Source: DASUPK01 sp963833375
GTDB taxonomy: Bacteria > Actinomycetota > Thermoleophilia > Solirubrobacterales > 70-9
Direction: 5' to 3'
DNA: 64,000 nucleotides
NCBI GenBank assembly: GCA_963833375.1
Contig: CAWHXR010000005.1
Coordinates: 62,001 to 126,000 of the forward strand
Shown here: positions 35,667-43,762 of the stretch, piece by piece
Layout: every line of letters begins with the position of its first letter
Position numbering within the stretch: the first letter of the stretch is position 1
The notes under the pieces: generated by a model
What the model saw: only the letters and a program-made list of their open reading frames with translations
Told to the model about the DNA's origin: nothing
Database searches by the model: none
Translations under genes and position numbers: made by a program

Positions 35667-37018
35667 TAGTGCCCGAAGATCAGCGGGAGCTGCAGCCCGA
35701 TCGCCAGAGCGGTCAGGGCGAGCGCCGTGATGCGCTGATAAGGCCTGACCGCGAGCGCCGCCAGCGGCAGGAACCAGATCAGGTACCAGGGCAGGAACCA
35801 GGTCGTCGTGACGAGCACCGCGCACGTCGCCCAGCCGGCGTTCTCGAGCCAGTCGCCGCCGCGATAGACCCGCACCAGCAGCAGGACGATGGTCGGCAGG
35901 AGAACGAGCATCCCGATCTTGCCCAGCCGAGCCGTGCTGATCCCCAGCCCGAAGATGTCACGGATCACGCCGGGAATGTCGTTCGGGGTCTGCAGACGCG
36001 CGTCGTCGTGGAGCACGTGCAGCAGGCTCGAGACGTGATGCCCGAAAGCCACCAGCGTGATCCCCCCGATGACTACGCCGGCGCCGGCCGTCCAGAGGAG
36101 TGCCCGGGTGGGCCGGCGCGAGCCCAGAAGCGCGAACGGCAGCAGGACGATCGAAGAGCTCTTGATCGCGGCGGACGCGACCAGCGCCGCCATTCCCGAC
36201 TCGCGCCCCACCAGCAGCATGTAGATCCCGGCGAGCGCTGCGAGGAGCATCAGCACGTCGTTGTGTCCGCCCCCGACCGCGTAGACCAGCAGGATCGGAT
36301 TGAGGCCGAAGAACAGCGTCGCCGGCAGGGCCGGCCGACCGAGCCGGACGGCGCACATCCAGACCAGCGCGACGCAACCCAGGCTGGCGGCCGCCGTGAA
36401 CAGCTTGATCAGCCAGACCCCAGCCGGGAAGCTGACCCAGCCGAGCGGCATGCTTGCCAGCGTGAAGAGCGGGCCGTAGGCGGTTGTGTGCAGCGGCCAG
36501 CCGACGTAGATGTAGGACGGATCGGTGGGCACTGCGGCGAGCGGCTTCACGTACGCGTTCAGGTGGTGCACGACCTCGAGTCGCGCGTAGCCGACGTAGT
36601 TGAAGATGTCGCTCGAGAGAAGCGGGGGCGCCAGCAGGAAGATCACGTGCAACGCCACGATCGCGGCGATCGCGACCCGAAGCCGAACCGAGTCGGCGAA
36701 CAGCAGGACCCCGAGGTAGCAGAGCCCAATGACTATGAAGAGGATCGAGAACTCGGTGCCGCTCAGGCTTAGACCCACGTAGTGAAAGGGCCCTCTGAGC
36801 GAATCGGCAAGCCCGTGGTGGATGTGGAGCGTCGGGCCGTAGTGCTTGGACGCGGTCCCCACCGCCATCAGTAGGGAGGCGAGGATCATCCCGCCCAGCA
36901 TCGAGTTCGCGATCAGCGCCCGTCGCCGGACCTCGATCCTCGGCACGCTCGGCACGAGCCGTGAGGAGGTCGCGGCCGGCTGGATCGCTGGTTCAGCGGT
37001 TCCGGGGAGCGACTCCAT
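35666..37018 (-). CDS. GT-C polyprenyl-phosphate-mannose-dependent mannosyltransferase-like membrane protein
   Basis: 450 residues from ATG 37018, with about 11-13 membrane helices. The first large loop has LLSSDIFNYVGYARLEV, the catalytic-Asp region of MptA/MptB and GT87-type enzymes, followed by NAYVKPLAAVPTDPSY and WPLHTTAYGPLFTLAS. These enzymes extend lipomannan-type glycans outside the membrane. A second GT-C-like gene lies upstream and a GH76 mannanase-like gene is 2.5 kb away, so an envelope mannan is plausible. Exact linkage unknown. Confidence 0.8.
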   Translation of the reverse strand: MESLPGTAEPAIQPAATSSRLVPSVPRIEVRRRALIANSMLGGMILASLLMAVGTASKHYGPTLHIHHGLADSLRGPFHYVGLSLSGTEFSILFIVIGLCYLGVLLFADSVRLRVAIAAIVALHVIFLLAPPLLSSDIFNYVGYARLEVVHHLNAYVKPLAAVPTDPSYIYVGWPLHTTAYGPLFTLASMPLGWVSFPAGVWLIKLFTAAASLGCVALVWMCAVRLGRPALPATLFFGLNPILLVYAVGGGHNDVLMLLAALAGIYMLLVGRESGMAALVASAAIKSSSIVLLPFALLGSRRPTRALLWTAGAGVVIGGITLVAFGHHVSSLLHVLHDDARLQTPNDIPGVIRDIFGLGISTARLGKIGMLVLLPTIVLLLVRVYRGGDWLENAGWATCAVLVTTTWFLPWYLIWFLPLAALAVRPYQRITALALTALAIGLQLPLIFGH

Positions 37019-37055
37019 CGGCGAGCGGATGGTAGAGCGGTGCCTTAACGCCCGC

Positions 37056-38513
37056 TCAGCGTGCGCCACGGGGAACCCGGACAAGGTACGTCGCATCGCC
37101 GGAGGTGAACTCCGGGCGAAAGCCCGCCACCTCGAGCCGCTGGATGGCGGAGGGCAGGTGCGCGATCACGGCGCCCGCGTGGATCCTCCGCAGCGCACCT
37201 GGCAGGTCCGCCGCCGTCCCCGCCCGCAGGACGCGGTAGTTGTCGCGGAGCTCCTGCGGCGTGTACTGCTCGAGCCAGCCGTTGAGCACAACCGGCGTCT
37301 TCGGGGAACGCCAGTTGATATATGAGCCGACCCCGGCGTAGGTGACGATGCGGCCGTGCTTCGGTGGATGGGCGATCGCGTAATCGGCGACCGGGAAGCC
37401 CAGGGTGGGATCGTCGCGCGCCGGGCCCAGCACGGCCGCCCAGAGCAGCGCCGCGGCCGCGGCCGCCGTCCCGATCAGGGCGACCGGGCCCCGAAGCGGC
37501 GTCGGGCTTCGGTTCGGCGCGGTCCAGGCGACCTGCAGCGCCAGGACCGGGCCGACGAAGACGATGTTCCGGATCGAGTAGCCGGCGAATACCAGGAAGC
37601 CCGCGGTCACCAGCACGGTGGTGACCCGGCGCGGGCGCGGAGATCTGACCCACATCCAGGCGGCGAAGCAGGCCGCCAGGGTCAGGTAGATGACCGCCAG
37701 CGGCGAGCTGAAGGCCGGCCCCCACTCCGTGCTCGCCAGCGAGATCGCCTGGTTCTGGAAGCTGAGCAGGTACGACCAGATGGAGGCGCCAAGAGGTGTC
37801 GCAATGGTGACGGTGACCGCGGCGAGGACCGCGACCACGCCGAGCGCCGCGACGCGCGACAGCGGCAGCGACCCGGGTATGCCGCGCCAGTGGTCGATGG
37901 CGAGCCCGACGGTCGCCAGGCCCAGAAGGAGAAAGCCGGCGATGAACCCGCCGTGCAGGTTCGCCCAGAGCGCGAACAACGCCAGGATGGCGAGCGGCAC
38001 CCACCAGGCGGATCGCAGGTTCGTGGCCCCGCTCCGCTCGCGCCAGATCAGCACCAGCAGGGCGACCAGCGCCGAGAAGATCAGCACCGTGAACCCGGCG
38101 GCGCGCGGATGGATGACCGCCAGGACACCGGGGAAGTAGAAGACGGCGACGGCGACCAGCATGCGCCATCCCTTGCTGCGGCACAGCCAGAGCAGGAGTG
38201 CCAGTGGCGCGGTGATCAGGAACGCGTAGAGCACCGTCAGCCCGGTCGGGCCGAAGAGCTGCGAGACCCGAAAGAAGGCGAGCTCCGAGAGCCACTGCTG
38301 GTTCAGCCAGGTGCCTCCCCGCGAGATCGTCGCGAAGGGATCGTGGCTTGCGAACCCGTGGTGGGCAATGAACCTGCCGCTCACCAGCGACAGGTAGAAG
38401 TCGCCGTTGTGAGAACGGTCCAGGCATAGCGCGAGGGCGCCGACGAGCGCGATCAGTGCGCCGCTCAGCGCCCAGGTCGATCGCGTGGTCAGTCGCCCGG
38501 CGCCGGTGGACAT
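37056..38513 (-). CDS. polytopic GT-C-like membrane protein
   Basis: About 485 residues from ATG 38513 (20 codons more if the upstream ATG at 38573 is used). Roughly ten helices, a first loop with HNGDFYLSLVSGRFIAHHG and WLNQQWLSELAFF, similar to the family of actinobacterial glycosyltransferase-like proteins whose first loop has DxxLWxHLxxGRxI. C-terminal 130 residues are soluble (VVLNGWLEQYTPQELRDNY). It lies 37 bases before the mannosyltransferase-like gene, likely in one operon. Sugar donor and acceptor unknown. Confidence 0.7.
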   Translation of the reverse strand: MSTGAGRLTTRSTWALSGALIALVGALALCLDRSHNGDFYLSLVSGRFIAHHGFASHDPFATISRGGTWLNQQWLSELAFFRVSQLFGPTGLTVLYAFLITAPLALLLWLCRSKGWRMLVAVAVFYFPGVLAVIHPRAAGFTVLIFSALVALLVLIWRERSGATNLRSAWWVPLAILALFALWANLHGGFIAGFLLLGLATVGLAIDHWRGIPGSLPLSRVAALGVVAVLAAVTVTIATPLGASIWSYLLSFQNQAISLASTEWGPAFSSPLAVIYLTLAACFAAWMWVRSPRPRRVTTVLVTAGFLVFAGYSIRNIVFVGPVLALQVAWTAPNRSPTPLRGPVALIGTAAAAAALLWAAVLGPARDDPTLGFPVADYAIAHPPKHGRIVTYAGVGSYINWRSPKTPVVLNGWLEQYTPQELRDNYRVLRAGTAADLPGALRRIHAGAVIAHLPSAIQRLEVAGFRPEFTSGDATYLVRVPRGAR

Positions 38514-38610
38514 GGTCTCGGGGCTGCGCACGGGCCGGTATTCGTAGCGGTTCGGCCGGTCCACGTGCGTCACCAGGGGTGAAATCGGCCCATTCAGCCT
38601 GAAAATGCAT

Positions 38611-38690
38611 GATTTGCAGGCGTTTCAGCGTCTGCTAACATGTATGTCCCGCCGGGGCCCTGGAAACCCGGCATTTGCAGCGTTTTCGCG
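38611..38690 (+). promoter_or_regulatory. promoter and duplicated motif upstream of the zinc-ribbon/wHTH gene
   Basis: TTGCAG (38614-38619), 16 bases, then TAACAT (38636-38641) looks like a sigma-70-type promoter. The motif ATTTGCAG followed by CGTTT occurs at 38612-38625 and again at 38673-38685. The second copy is downstream of the start site, where a bound protein would block transcription, so self-regulation by the encoded DNA-binding protein is possible. Confidence 0.45.
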
Positions 38691-38749
38691 CAGTTCTTCC
38701 ACCCACAGGCAGCCTTCGCGAACGCAGCACTCGACCGCGGAGGTAACCC

Positions 38750-39130
38750 ATGTCCAAGACCACAACCGCAACTCCCACGCGCCCTCGCGCGCCCCGCACC
38801 CGGCGCTGGACCTGCAGCGGCTGCGAGGTGACCGTGCGCTACGCCGCCGGCAGCAAGTCCCTTCCGCGCCGGCCCGAGGGTTGGACCAAGCAGGGTGGCC
38901 AGTGGCTGTGTCTCCACTGCCAGCGCGAGAAGGCCGTCGAGAAGGCGACCATCGGCGCCAACGGTGACGGCTGGGCCTCGCGGCGCCAGGCTCTGCTCGA
39001 GTTCGAGCTCCGCCGCAGCCCGGAGGAGCCCGACGGCGTGATCGCCAAGCGCGCCAACTGCTCCACCGGACATGTGCGCAAGGTTCGCGAAGAGCTCGTG
39101 CGGGACGGCAAGCTCGGCAAGGCCGCTTAA
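38750..39130 (+). CDS. small zinc-ribbon plus helix-turn-helix DNA-binding-like protein
   Basis: 126 residues with no membrane part. A basic, Thr/Pro-rich start is followed by Cys-x2-Cys (WTCSGCEV) and, 30 residues later, Cys-x2-Cys (LCLHCQRE), a likely zinc ribbon. The C-terminus reads GVIAKRANCSTGHVRKVREEL, a helix-turn-helix of the type that reads a DNA groove. I do not recognise a named family. Start chosen at the ATG at 38750 after GGAGGTAACCC. The duplicated motif upstream suggests autoregulation. Confidence 0.72.
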   Translation: MSKTTTATPTRPRAPRTRRWTCSGCEVTVRYAAGSKSLPRRPEGWTKQGGQWLCLHCQREKAVEKATIGANGDGWASRRQALLEFELRRSPEEPDGVIAKRANCSTGHVRKVREELVRDGKLGKAA

Positions 39131-39236
39131 CCGGCGCAAGGCAACCGCCGCCTCCAATAAGCTTGTCGCAACCGTGCCGATTGGGTGCGGGTTGCGCAAT
39201 TGCACCTGCCGAATCGCGTGGATGCGGCTGCGGCCG

Positions 39237-39353
39237 CCTCTCGCGAGCGGGGGAACCAACTGGAGCAGTGCTCCGTGGGCGAATCGGTGAATTCGTAGCG
39301 CACTCTTTCGGCGCGAGCCCGTCAGCTAACCCCGTAGGCCCGAGAAAGAGAGG
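39237..39353 (+). ncRNA. c-di-AMP riboswitch (ydaO/yuaA type)
   Basis: The leader contains the conserved ydaO blocks in order: GCGGGGGAACCA (39247-39258), TGGGCGAATCGG (39275-39286) and GCCCGTCAGCTAACCCCGTA (39317-39336) followed by GGC. CCTCTC (39237-39242) pairs perfectly with GAGAGG (39348-39353) to close helix P1. The 3' strand of P1 is also the Shine-Dalgarno sequence of the gene that starts at 39359, so ligand binding, which favours P1, should hide the ribosome site and turn the gene off. Confidence 0.88.
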
Positions 39354-39358
39354 TTGGC

Positions 39359-39493
39359 ATGAGCACGTTGATCGATCACCTGGCGACCGATCGAATCCGG
39401 GGCGGACGGCTCGTCCTCGCCTATTCGGTCGGCGCGATCTTCGGGATCGCTCTCGCGATCGTCGCCCTGCTGGCGGCCGGCGCCGGCCCGTAG
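39359..39493 (+). CDS. 44-residue single-helix membrane protein under a c-di-AMP riboswitch
   Basis: ATG at 39359, six bases after GAGAGG. The peptide starts MSTLIDHLATDRIRGGR and then has one hydrophobic helix (LVLAYSVGAIFGIALAIVAL) ending AAGAGP. A short cytoplasmic amphipathic start with basic residues would orient it N-in. No family is known to me. c-di-AMP riboswitches usually control potassium or osmolyte transporters or wall hydrolases, so a small regulator or subunit of such a system is likely (inference). Confidence 0.82.
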   Translation: MSTLIDHLATDRIRGGRLVLAYSVGAIFGIALAIVALLAAGAGP

Positions 39494-39502
39494 GCGCTCA
39501 GC

Positions 39503-40807
39503 TCAGCGGCCGAGCGCGGCCATCCAAGCGAAGAGGGCCGCGTTCGCCGCGTGCAGCTGGAGGCTGCCCTTCGGGGCGCTGGCCCTCGAGGCCTTCTTCC
39601 CGTACCAGGTGCGCAGGTAGAGCCCGTGCTTGTCGGGGGCCCGGTGCAGCGCGCTCCGCGCGCTCCGCTGCGCGATCGCGTACCAGTCCGCGTCGTCGTC
39701 CATCTGCGCGAACTCGAGCATCGTGCGCACGTACCAGAAGTCGAACTGGGGGCCCATCCAGAAGCGCCGGTAGACGGCGAGGGTCGTGGCGGCCAGCTGC
39801 TCGGCTCGCTGGCAGAAGGATTTCTTGCCCGTCTCCTCGCAGATGATCCGGTGGGCGAGGATCATCGGGCCGTTCACGTAGGGCATCGGCGAGGGAGCGA
39901 ATGGCGGATAGTTGCTGGACGACGACTGCGCCTCGCCTGGGCCGGGAGTGGCCTGGCCCGCCGCTTGGAGCTTCGCCGCCTCGTCCGGGTTCGCGCTCAG
40001 GGCCCGCTGGTCGGCCGCCGCTGCGGGCGCGCCGACGCCCGTCGCGTCCGTGGTGGTGCCATAGGTGCCCGGCTTGCGAAGGCGCGCGTACAGCCCGGTG
40101 CTCGGATCCGTGAGCCAGACATCGGCCCAGGCGATGTACTTGAGAGCGTCGTCCAGGTAGTGCTGCTCATGCGTGATCGCGTACAGCCGCGCCGACAGCA
40201 GTGTGCCGCCCGCGAGCGTCTCCCCCGCATAGAAGCTGTGGTTCGTGTTCCACCAGAGGCCGCCCGGCCTGCCCAGCGTGTTGTCCCAGCCGGAGACGCT
40301 GATGAAATTCTGGGCGATCTCGGCGTCGGTCAGGTACTGGCCGTTGCCGGTCGCCTGATAGGCATCGAGGAACGCGAGGCCCCACCAGCCGTTGTCGTCG
40401 AACCAGGTGGTCTTGCCCGGGTTGTGCTGTCCCGGGTTCGGCCCGAAACCGGGGACCGGCTCGAGCGTCGGATTCAGATAGCGCTGGGCGCCCCAGGCGA
40501 AGCGAGTCAGCTCCCGGAGATGGCGGCGGGAGGGCTGAGCGATCTCGAGGCCGCTGAGGGCCTCGAACAGCGGGACGCTCTGCCAGAGGCTGGCGACCTC
40601 GCGGCTCGTCAGCGTCGCCTTGTACCAGTGAAGCCCTCGACTGTGCCAGCGATTGGTCTGCTTGACGCCCTTGCTCGCCGCGCGCAGGTAGATGGCCTGG
40701 CTGCGGCTCCAGGCGCCGGCGCCGGACGGCAGGCAGGCGATGCCGACGACCGCCAGGGCCAGCAGCGACGCGAGGGCTGCAATCGAGCTTCTGCGGACGA
40801 ACGACAC
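39503..40807 (-). CDS. secreted GH76-like glycoside hydrolase (alpha-1,6-mannanase family)
   Basis: 434 residues with a signal peptide (SIAALASLLALAVVGIACL). The (alpha/alpha)6-barrel motifs WFDDNGWWGLAFLDAY, carrying the paired aspartates used for catalysis in GH76, and GGLWWNTNHSFYAGETLAGG are visible. C-terminal ALHRAPDKHGLYLRTWYG fits the family. It would cut alpha-1,6-mannan outside the cell. Two GT-C mannosyltransferase-like genes nearby suggest mannan turnover. It is convergent with the riboswitch-controlled mini-gene, nine bases apart. Confidence 0.77.
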   Translation of the reverse strand: MSFVRRSSIAALASLLALAVVGIACLPSGAGAWSRSQAIYLRAASKGVKQTNRWHSRGLHWYKATLTSREVASLWQSVPLFEALSGLEIAQPSRRHLRELTRFAWGAQRYLNPTLEPVPGFGPNPGQHNPGKTTWFDDNGWWGLAFLDAYQATGNGQYLTDAEIAQNFISVSGWDNTLGRPGGLWWNTNHSFYAGETLAGGTLLSARLYAITHEQHYLDDALKYIAWADVWLTDPSTGLYARLRKPGTYGTTTDATGVGAPAAAADQRALSANPDEAAKLQAAGQATPGPGEAQSSSSNYPPFAPSPMPYVNGPMILAHRIICEETGKKSFCQRAEQLAATTLAVYRRFWMGPQFDFWYVRTMLEFAQMDDDADWYAIAQRSARSALHRAPDKHGLYLRTWYGKKASRASAPKGSLQLHAANAALFAWMAALGR

Positions 40808-40871
40808 GCCTACCCTCGAACACCTTAGGGCGGACTTCGACGCGGCGTGGAAGGACGGATGCGGTGCGGGT

Positions 40872-41240
40872 TCAGTCAGCGAACGGCAGCACGTCGCCGA
40901 GGCCGGTCAGCTCGATGACGCGCCGTACCTGCGGAGCGGCGGAGCGGGTGATCCGCAGACGACCGCCGTTGCTCTGCGAGCGGGCGTGCAGAAGGAGCAG
41001 CCGGATGCCCGAGGCATCCAAGAACTCCAGCTCGTCGAGGTCGAGCACGATGCTGGTGGCGTCCGTCTGCTCGGCCCGGCGCATCTCGCGGTCCACTCGG
41101 CCGATCACCGAAAGGTCCATCTCACCGAGCACGTGGATGTGCTCACCCCCGCCGATGCGTTCGCTGCGAACGGTGAAGCGCCTGCCATCCAGGTCTGGCG
41201 TGCCCTCGCGGTCTGGCGTGCCCTCGTTCCCCTCTGACAT
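40872..41240 (-). CDS. STAS-domain anti-sigma-factor antagonist-like protein
   Basis: 122 residues. After a short Gly/Asp/Glu-rich start there is one STAS domain: GEMDLSVIGRVDREMRRAE, then DLDELEFLDASGIRLLLLHAR with the phosphorylatable Ser-Gly pair of SpoIIAA/RsbV proteins. It probably takes part in a partner-switching stress circuit, but no anti-sigma factor or phosphatase lies nearby. The direct repeat REGTPD / LDG near residues 8-18 reflects a short duplicated DNA stretch (GTCTGGCGTGCCCTCGC type). Confidence 0.83.
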   Translation of the reverse strand: MSEGNEGTPDREGTPDLDGRRFTVRSERIGGGEHIHVLGEMDLSVIGRVDREMRRAEQTDATSIVLDLDELEFLDASGIRLLLLHARSQSNGGRLRITRSAAPQVRRVIELTGLGDVLPFAD

Positions 41241-41348
41241 CGATTCCTCCGGAAGTTGAGTCGGTGGCTACCCAAATAGAGCGGTGGAGACCGGCCTGGG
41301 GTTACCAGCCGGGGAAAACCCGCCAATCCAGCCCCCCGCGGGGTGACA

Positions 41349-42566
41349 ATGGGCGGCATGAGAGAGGGCACCTCCTCCGAACCACGGTCGAGGCCGGCGA
41401 CATTCACCAGCAGCAGGGTCGCCCCGGGCTTCGAGCCCCTGGCCGAGGAGTTCCGGAAGCTGATGGCGCGCGGACCTCGCGGCGGCGCGCTTGTGGTGCG
41501 CGCCGGGGACCGGCTGCTCGCGGACCTGCACATCGGCTGGGAGGACAAGGGACACAGTCGCCCCTGGCGGCGTGACACCCAGGCGCTCGGATTCTCGGCG
41601 ACGAAGGGGCTCGCGGCGATGGTCCTTCACCGCCTCGCCGACCGCGGGCTCCTCGACTACGAGGAGTCGGTCGCGTCCTTCTGGCCCGAGTTCGCGGCGG
41701 CGGGCAAGGAGCGGATCACCGTGCGCGAGCTGATCAGCCACCGGGGCGGCCTCCACGACGTCCAGGCCGTCGCCAGCGACGCCGGCGACCTGCTCGACCA
41801 CATCGGGATGGAGGAGCGGCTCGCCGCGGCCAGCCCGCAGCTGCCCCCGGGCCAGCCGGCGTACCACGCTTTCACCTTCGGCTGGCTCGCCTCGGGCCTC
41901 GCCCGCGCGATCACCGGGAAGGGGATGCGGGACCTGGTGCGAGAGGAGCTCGCGGAGCCGCTTGGGGCCCCTGGCCTCGAGATCGGCGGAAACGGCCGGC
42001 GCCACGCGGAGATCGTCGGCTCCTCCCTGCGGATCTACACCGCGCTCGGCATCGCCGCGACTCCGCTGCTCGGCTGGCTCCCGGTCACCAAGGCCGGATT
42101 CCGAGCCCTGCACGCGCCCGGGTTCGAGAAGCTCTGCCGGGGCACGAACCCGCTGATCTGGCGCACCGAGATGCCGGCGGTGAACGGCGCTCTGAGCGCC
42201 AACGCCCTCTCGCAGCTCTACGTGCCGCTCGCGAACGGAGGGCGGGCGGCCGATGGAACTCCCTTCCTCTCACCCGAGCGAGTCGAGCAGATCGGCCGCG
42301 TCCAGACCCGTGCCGTGGATCGCGTGCTCGGAGTCCGGATGCGCTGGCGCCTGGGCTTCCACCACGCCTTCGGCCTCGGGACACCGGCGCCGCGGGCGCT
42401 CGGCCACTTCGGCTTCGGCGGGGGCGGCGGCTGGGGCGACCCGGACACCGGCATCTCCTTCGGCTTCGTCAGCAGCCACATCGGGACCTTCACGACCGCG
42501 ATCGGCGACCTCGGGATCCTCCGCCTGAGCGGCGCCGCGCGGGCCTGCGCCGCTGAGGTGCTCTGA
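41349..42566 (+). CDS. serine hydrolase, class-C beta-lactamase/EstB family
   Basis: About 405 residues. The SxxK nucleophile is in GFSATKGLAAMVLHRLADRG, followed by ITVRELISHRGGLHDV and a YxN-like position (YHAFTFGWLASGLARAITGK). The C-terminal FGFGGGGGWGDP holds the HxG-like loop. These are usually esterases rather than true beta-lactamases. Start could be the ATG at 41349 or 41358. No signal peptide. It is convergent with the patatin gene. Confidence 0.85.
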   Translation: MGGMREGTSSEPRSRPATFTSSRVAPGFEPLAEEFRKLMARGPRGGALVVRAGDRLLADLHIGWEDKGHSRPWRRDTQALGFSATKGLAAMVLHRLADRGLLDYEESVASFWPEFAAAGKERITVRELISHRGGLHDVQAVASDAGDLLDHIGMEERLAAASPQLPPGQPAYHAFTFGWLASGLARAITGKGMRDLVREELAEPLGAPGLEIGGNGRRHAEIVGSSLRIYTALGIAATPLLGWLPVTKAGFRALHAPGFEKLCRGTNPLIWRTEMPAVNGALSANALSQLYVPLANGGRAADGTPFLSPERVEQIGRVQTRAVDRVLGVRMRWRLGFHHAFGLGTPAPRALGHFGFGGGGGWGDPDTGISFGFVSSHIGTFTTAIGDLGILRLSGAARACAAEVL

Positions 42567-42586
42567 CCGGCCGGCCGCCAGGCCGG
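42567..42586. terminator. bidirectional GC hairpin
   Basis: CCGGCC (42567-42572) pairs with GGCCGG (42581-42586) directly after the stop of the serine hydrolase and before the convergent patatin stop. No T run. Confidence 0.45.
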
Positions 42587-42591
42587 AGAAA

Positions 42592-43674
42592 TCAGCCGAA
42601 TCCCTGCAGGACCCGCGTCGCCGCCTCGTAGCCCTGGCGGATCAGCCGCGGCCACTGGGTGCGGTCGAGGAAGAGGTCGTAGAAGGAGACGCCGCGGGTC
42701 TCCCTCTCGGCGACCGGCTCGATCAGGGTCAGCTTCTGCCCCAGATCGTCCCTCGCCCTTCGTGCCAGCTCGAGGTGGTAGCCCTGCTGGAGTTGACGAC
42801 TCGCCTCGAGCAGACCACCAGCTCTGCCGGGCCAGCCGCTGATGTCGCGCGGCTCGAATCCCTTCGGGAGCATCAGGTTGACCCCGATCACCTGGTCGAA
42901 CCGATCCCCGGCCTCGATGACCGGCTGCGCGGGCCAGTTCTCGATGATCCCGCCGTCGACGTAGAGGTGATCGCGCACCGAGACCGATTCGATGAACAGG
43001 GGCAGCGCGATCGCGACCCGGACCAGGTTGCCCATCGTCACCTCGGGGGTCCGCGCCGAACCGAAGTACTCCACCCTGCCGAGATCCATGTTGTAGACGA
43101 TGGTCGTGATCGGGATCGGCGTATTCCCGCACGGCATCGCCGCCAGTCTGCTGTCGAAGAGGCGTTCGATCGCCTCCCCCTTCGCGAGGCCGGTGAACCC
43201 CCGCAGCGCCGAGAGCGCGAAGCGGGGCAGGCCCAGCCACTGGATGTCGAGGTAATCCTCCGGCCGCCACGAGAGCGAGAACTCCGCCATCTCGTCGGAG
43301 CTCATCCCCGCCGCCCACATCGAGCCCCAGATCGCGCCGCCGGAGCAGCCGATGATCTCCGCCGGTTCGACCTCCGCCTCCTCGAAGGCTCGCTTGATCC
43401 CCGCGAGGGCGACCGCCGCCCCGCCGCCGCCGGAGGCGACGAGAGCGAGCCGTTTGCCCTCGAGCGCAGCGACCGGGCGCGAGCGCTTCGGCGGCAGATG
43501 CGCGGACGGGTCGATCGGGTCGGGCCGGTCGATCAGCGGCAGCGGCAGGAGCGTTCGCCGCGCCCTCCGGAGGAAGCCCAGATCCGCGACGATCGCCCCG
43601 AGATCGAGCCATTCGGTGAAGCGCTCGAACTGCGACTTCACCTCGTAGAGGTCCAGGCGGTCGTCGAGGGCCAT
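42592..43674 (-). CDS. patatin-like phospholipase
   Basis: 360 residues. Oxyanion loop SGGGGAAVALAGI, nucleophile Ser111 in GCSGG, and the Ser-Asp dyad aspartate in YVDGGIIENWP. No signal peptide or membrane segment. A lipid acyl hydrolase acting in the cytoplasm or at the membrane face. A TAGTCT element lies nine bases upstream of the ATG. Divergent from the aminotransferase gene. Confidence 0.9.
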   Translation of the reverse strand: MALDDRLDLYEVKSQFERFTEWLDLGAIVADLGFLRRARRTLLPLPLIDRPDPIDPSAHLPPKRSRPVAALEGKRLALVASGGGGAAVALAGIKRAFEEAEVEPAEIIGCSGGAIWGSMWAAGMSSDEMAEFSLSWRPEDYLDIQWLGLPRFALSALRGFTGLAKGEAIERLFDSRLAAMPCGNTPIPITTIVYNMDLGRVEYFGSARTPEVTMGNLVRVAIALPLFIESVSVRDHLYVDGGIIENWPAQPVIEAGDRFDQVIGVNLMLPKGFEPRDISGWPGRAGGLLEASRQLQQGYHLELARRARDDLGQKLTLIEPVAERETRGVSFYDLFLDRTQWPRLIRQGYEAATRVLQGFG

Positions 43675-43762
43675 GCCGACCTGAGACTAGGGCAGGGCGC
43701 CACCCAGGGCCGGGCGGAAGGCGCTAGCTTCATGCCGAACCAAAGGGACGAGAAGGGCGCCG

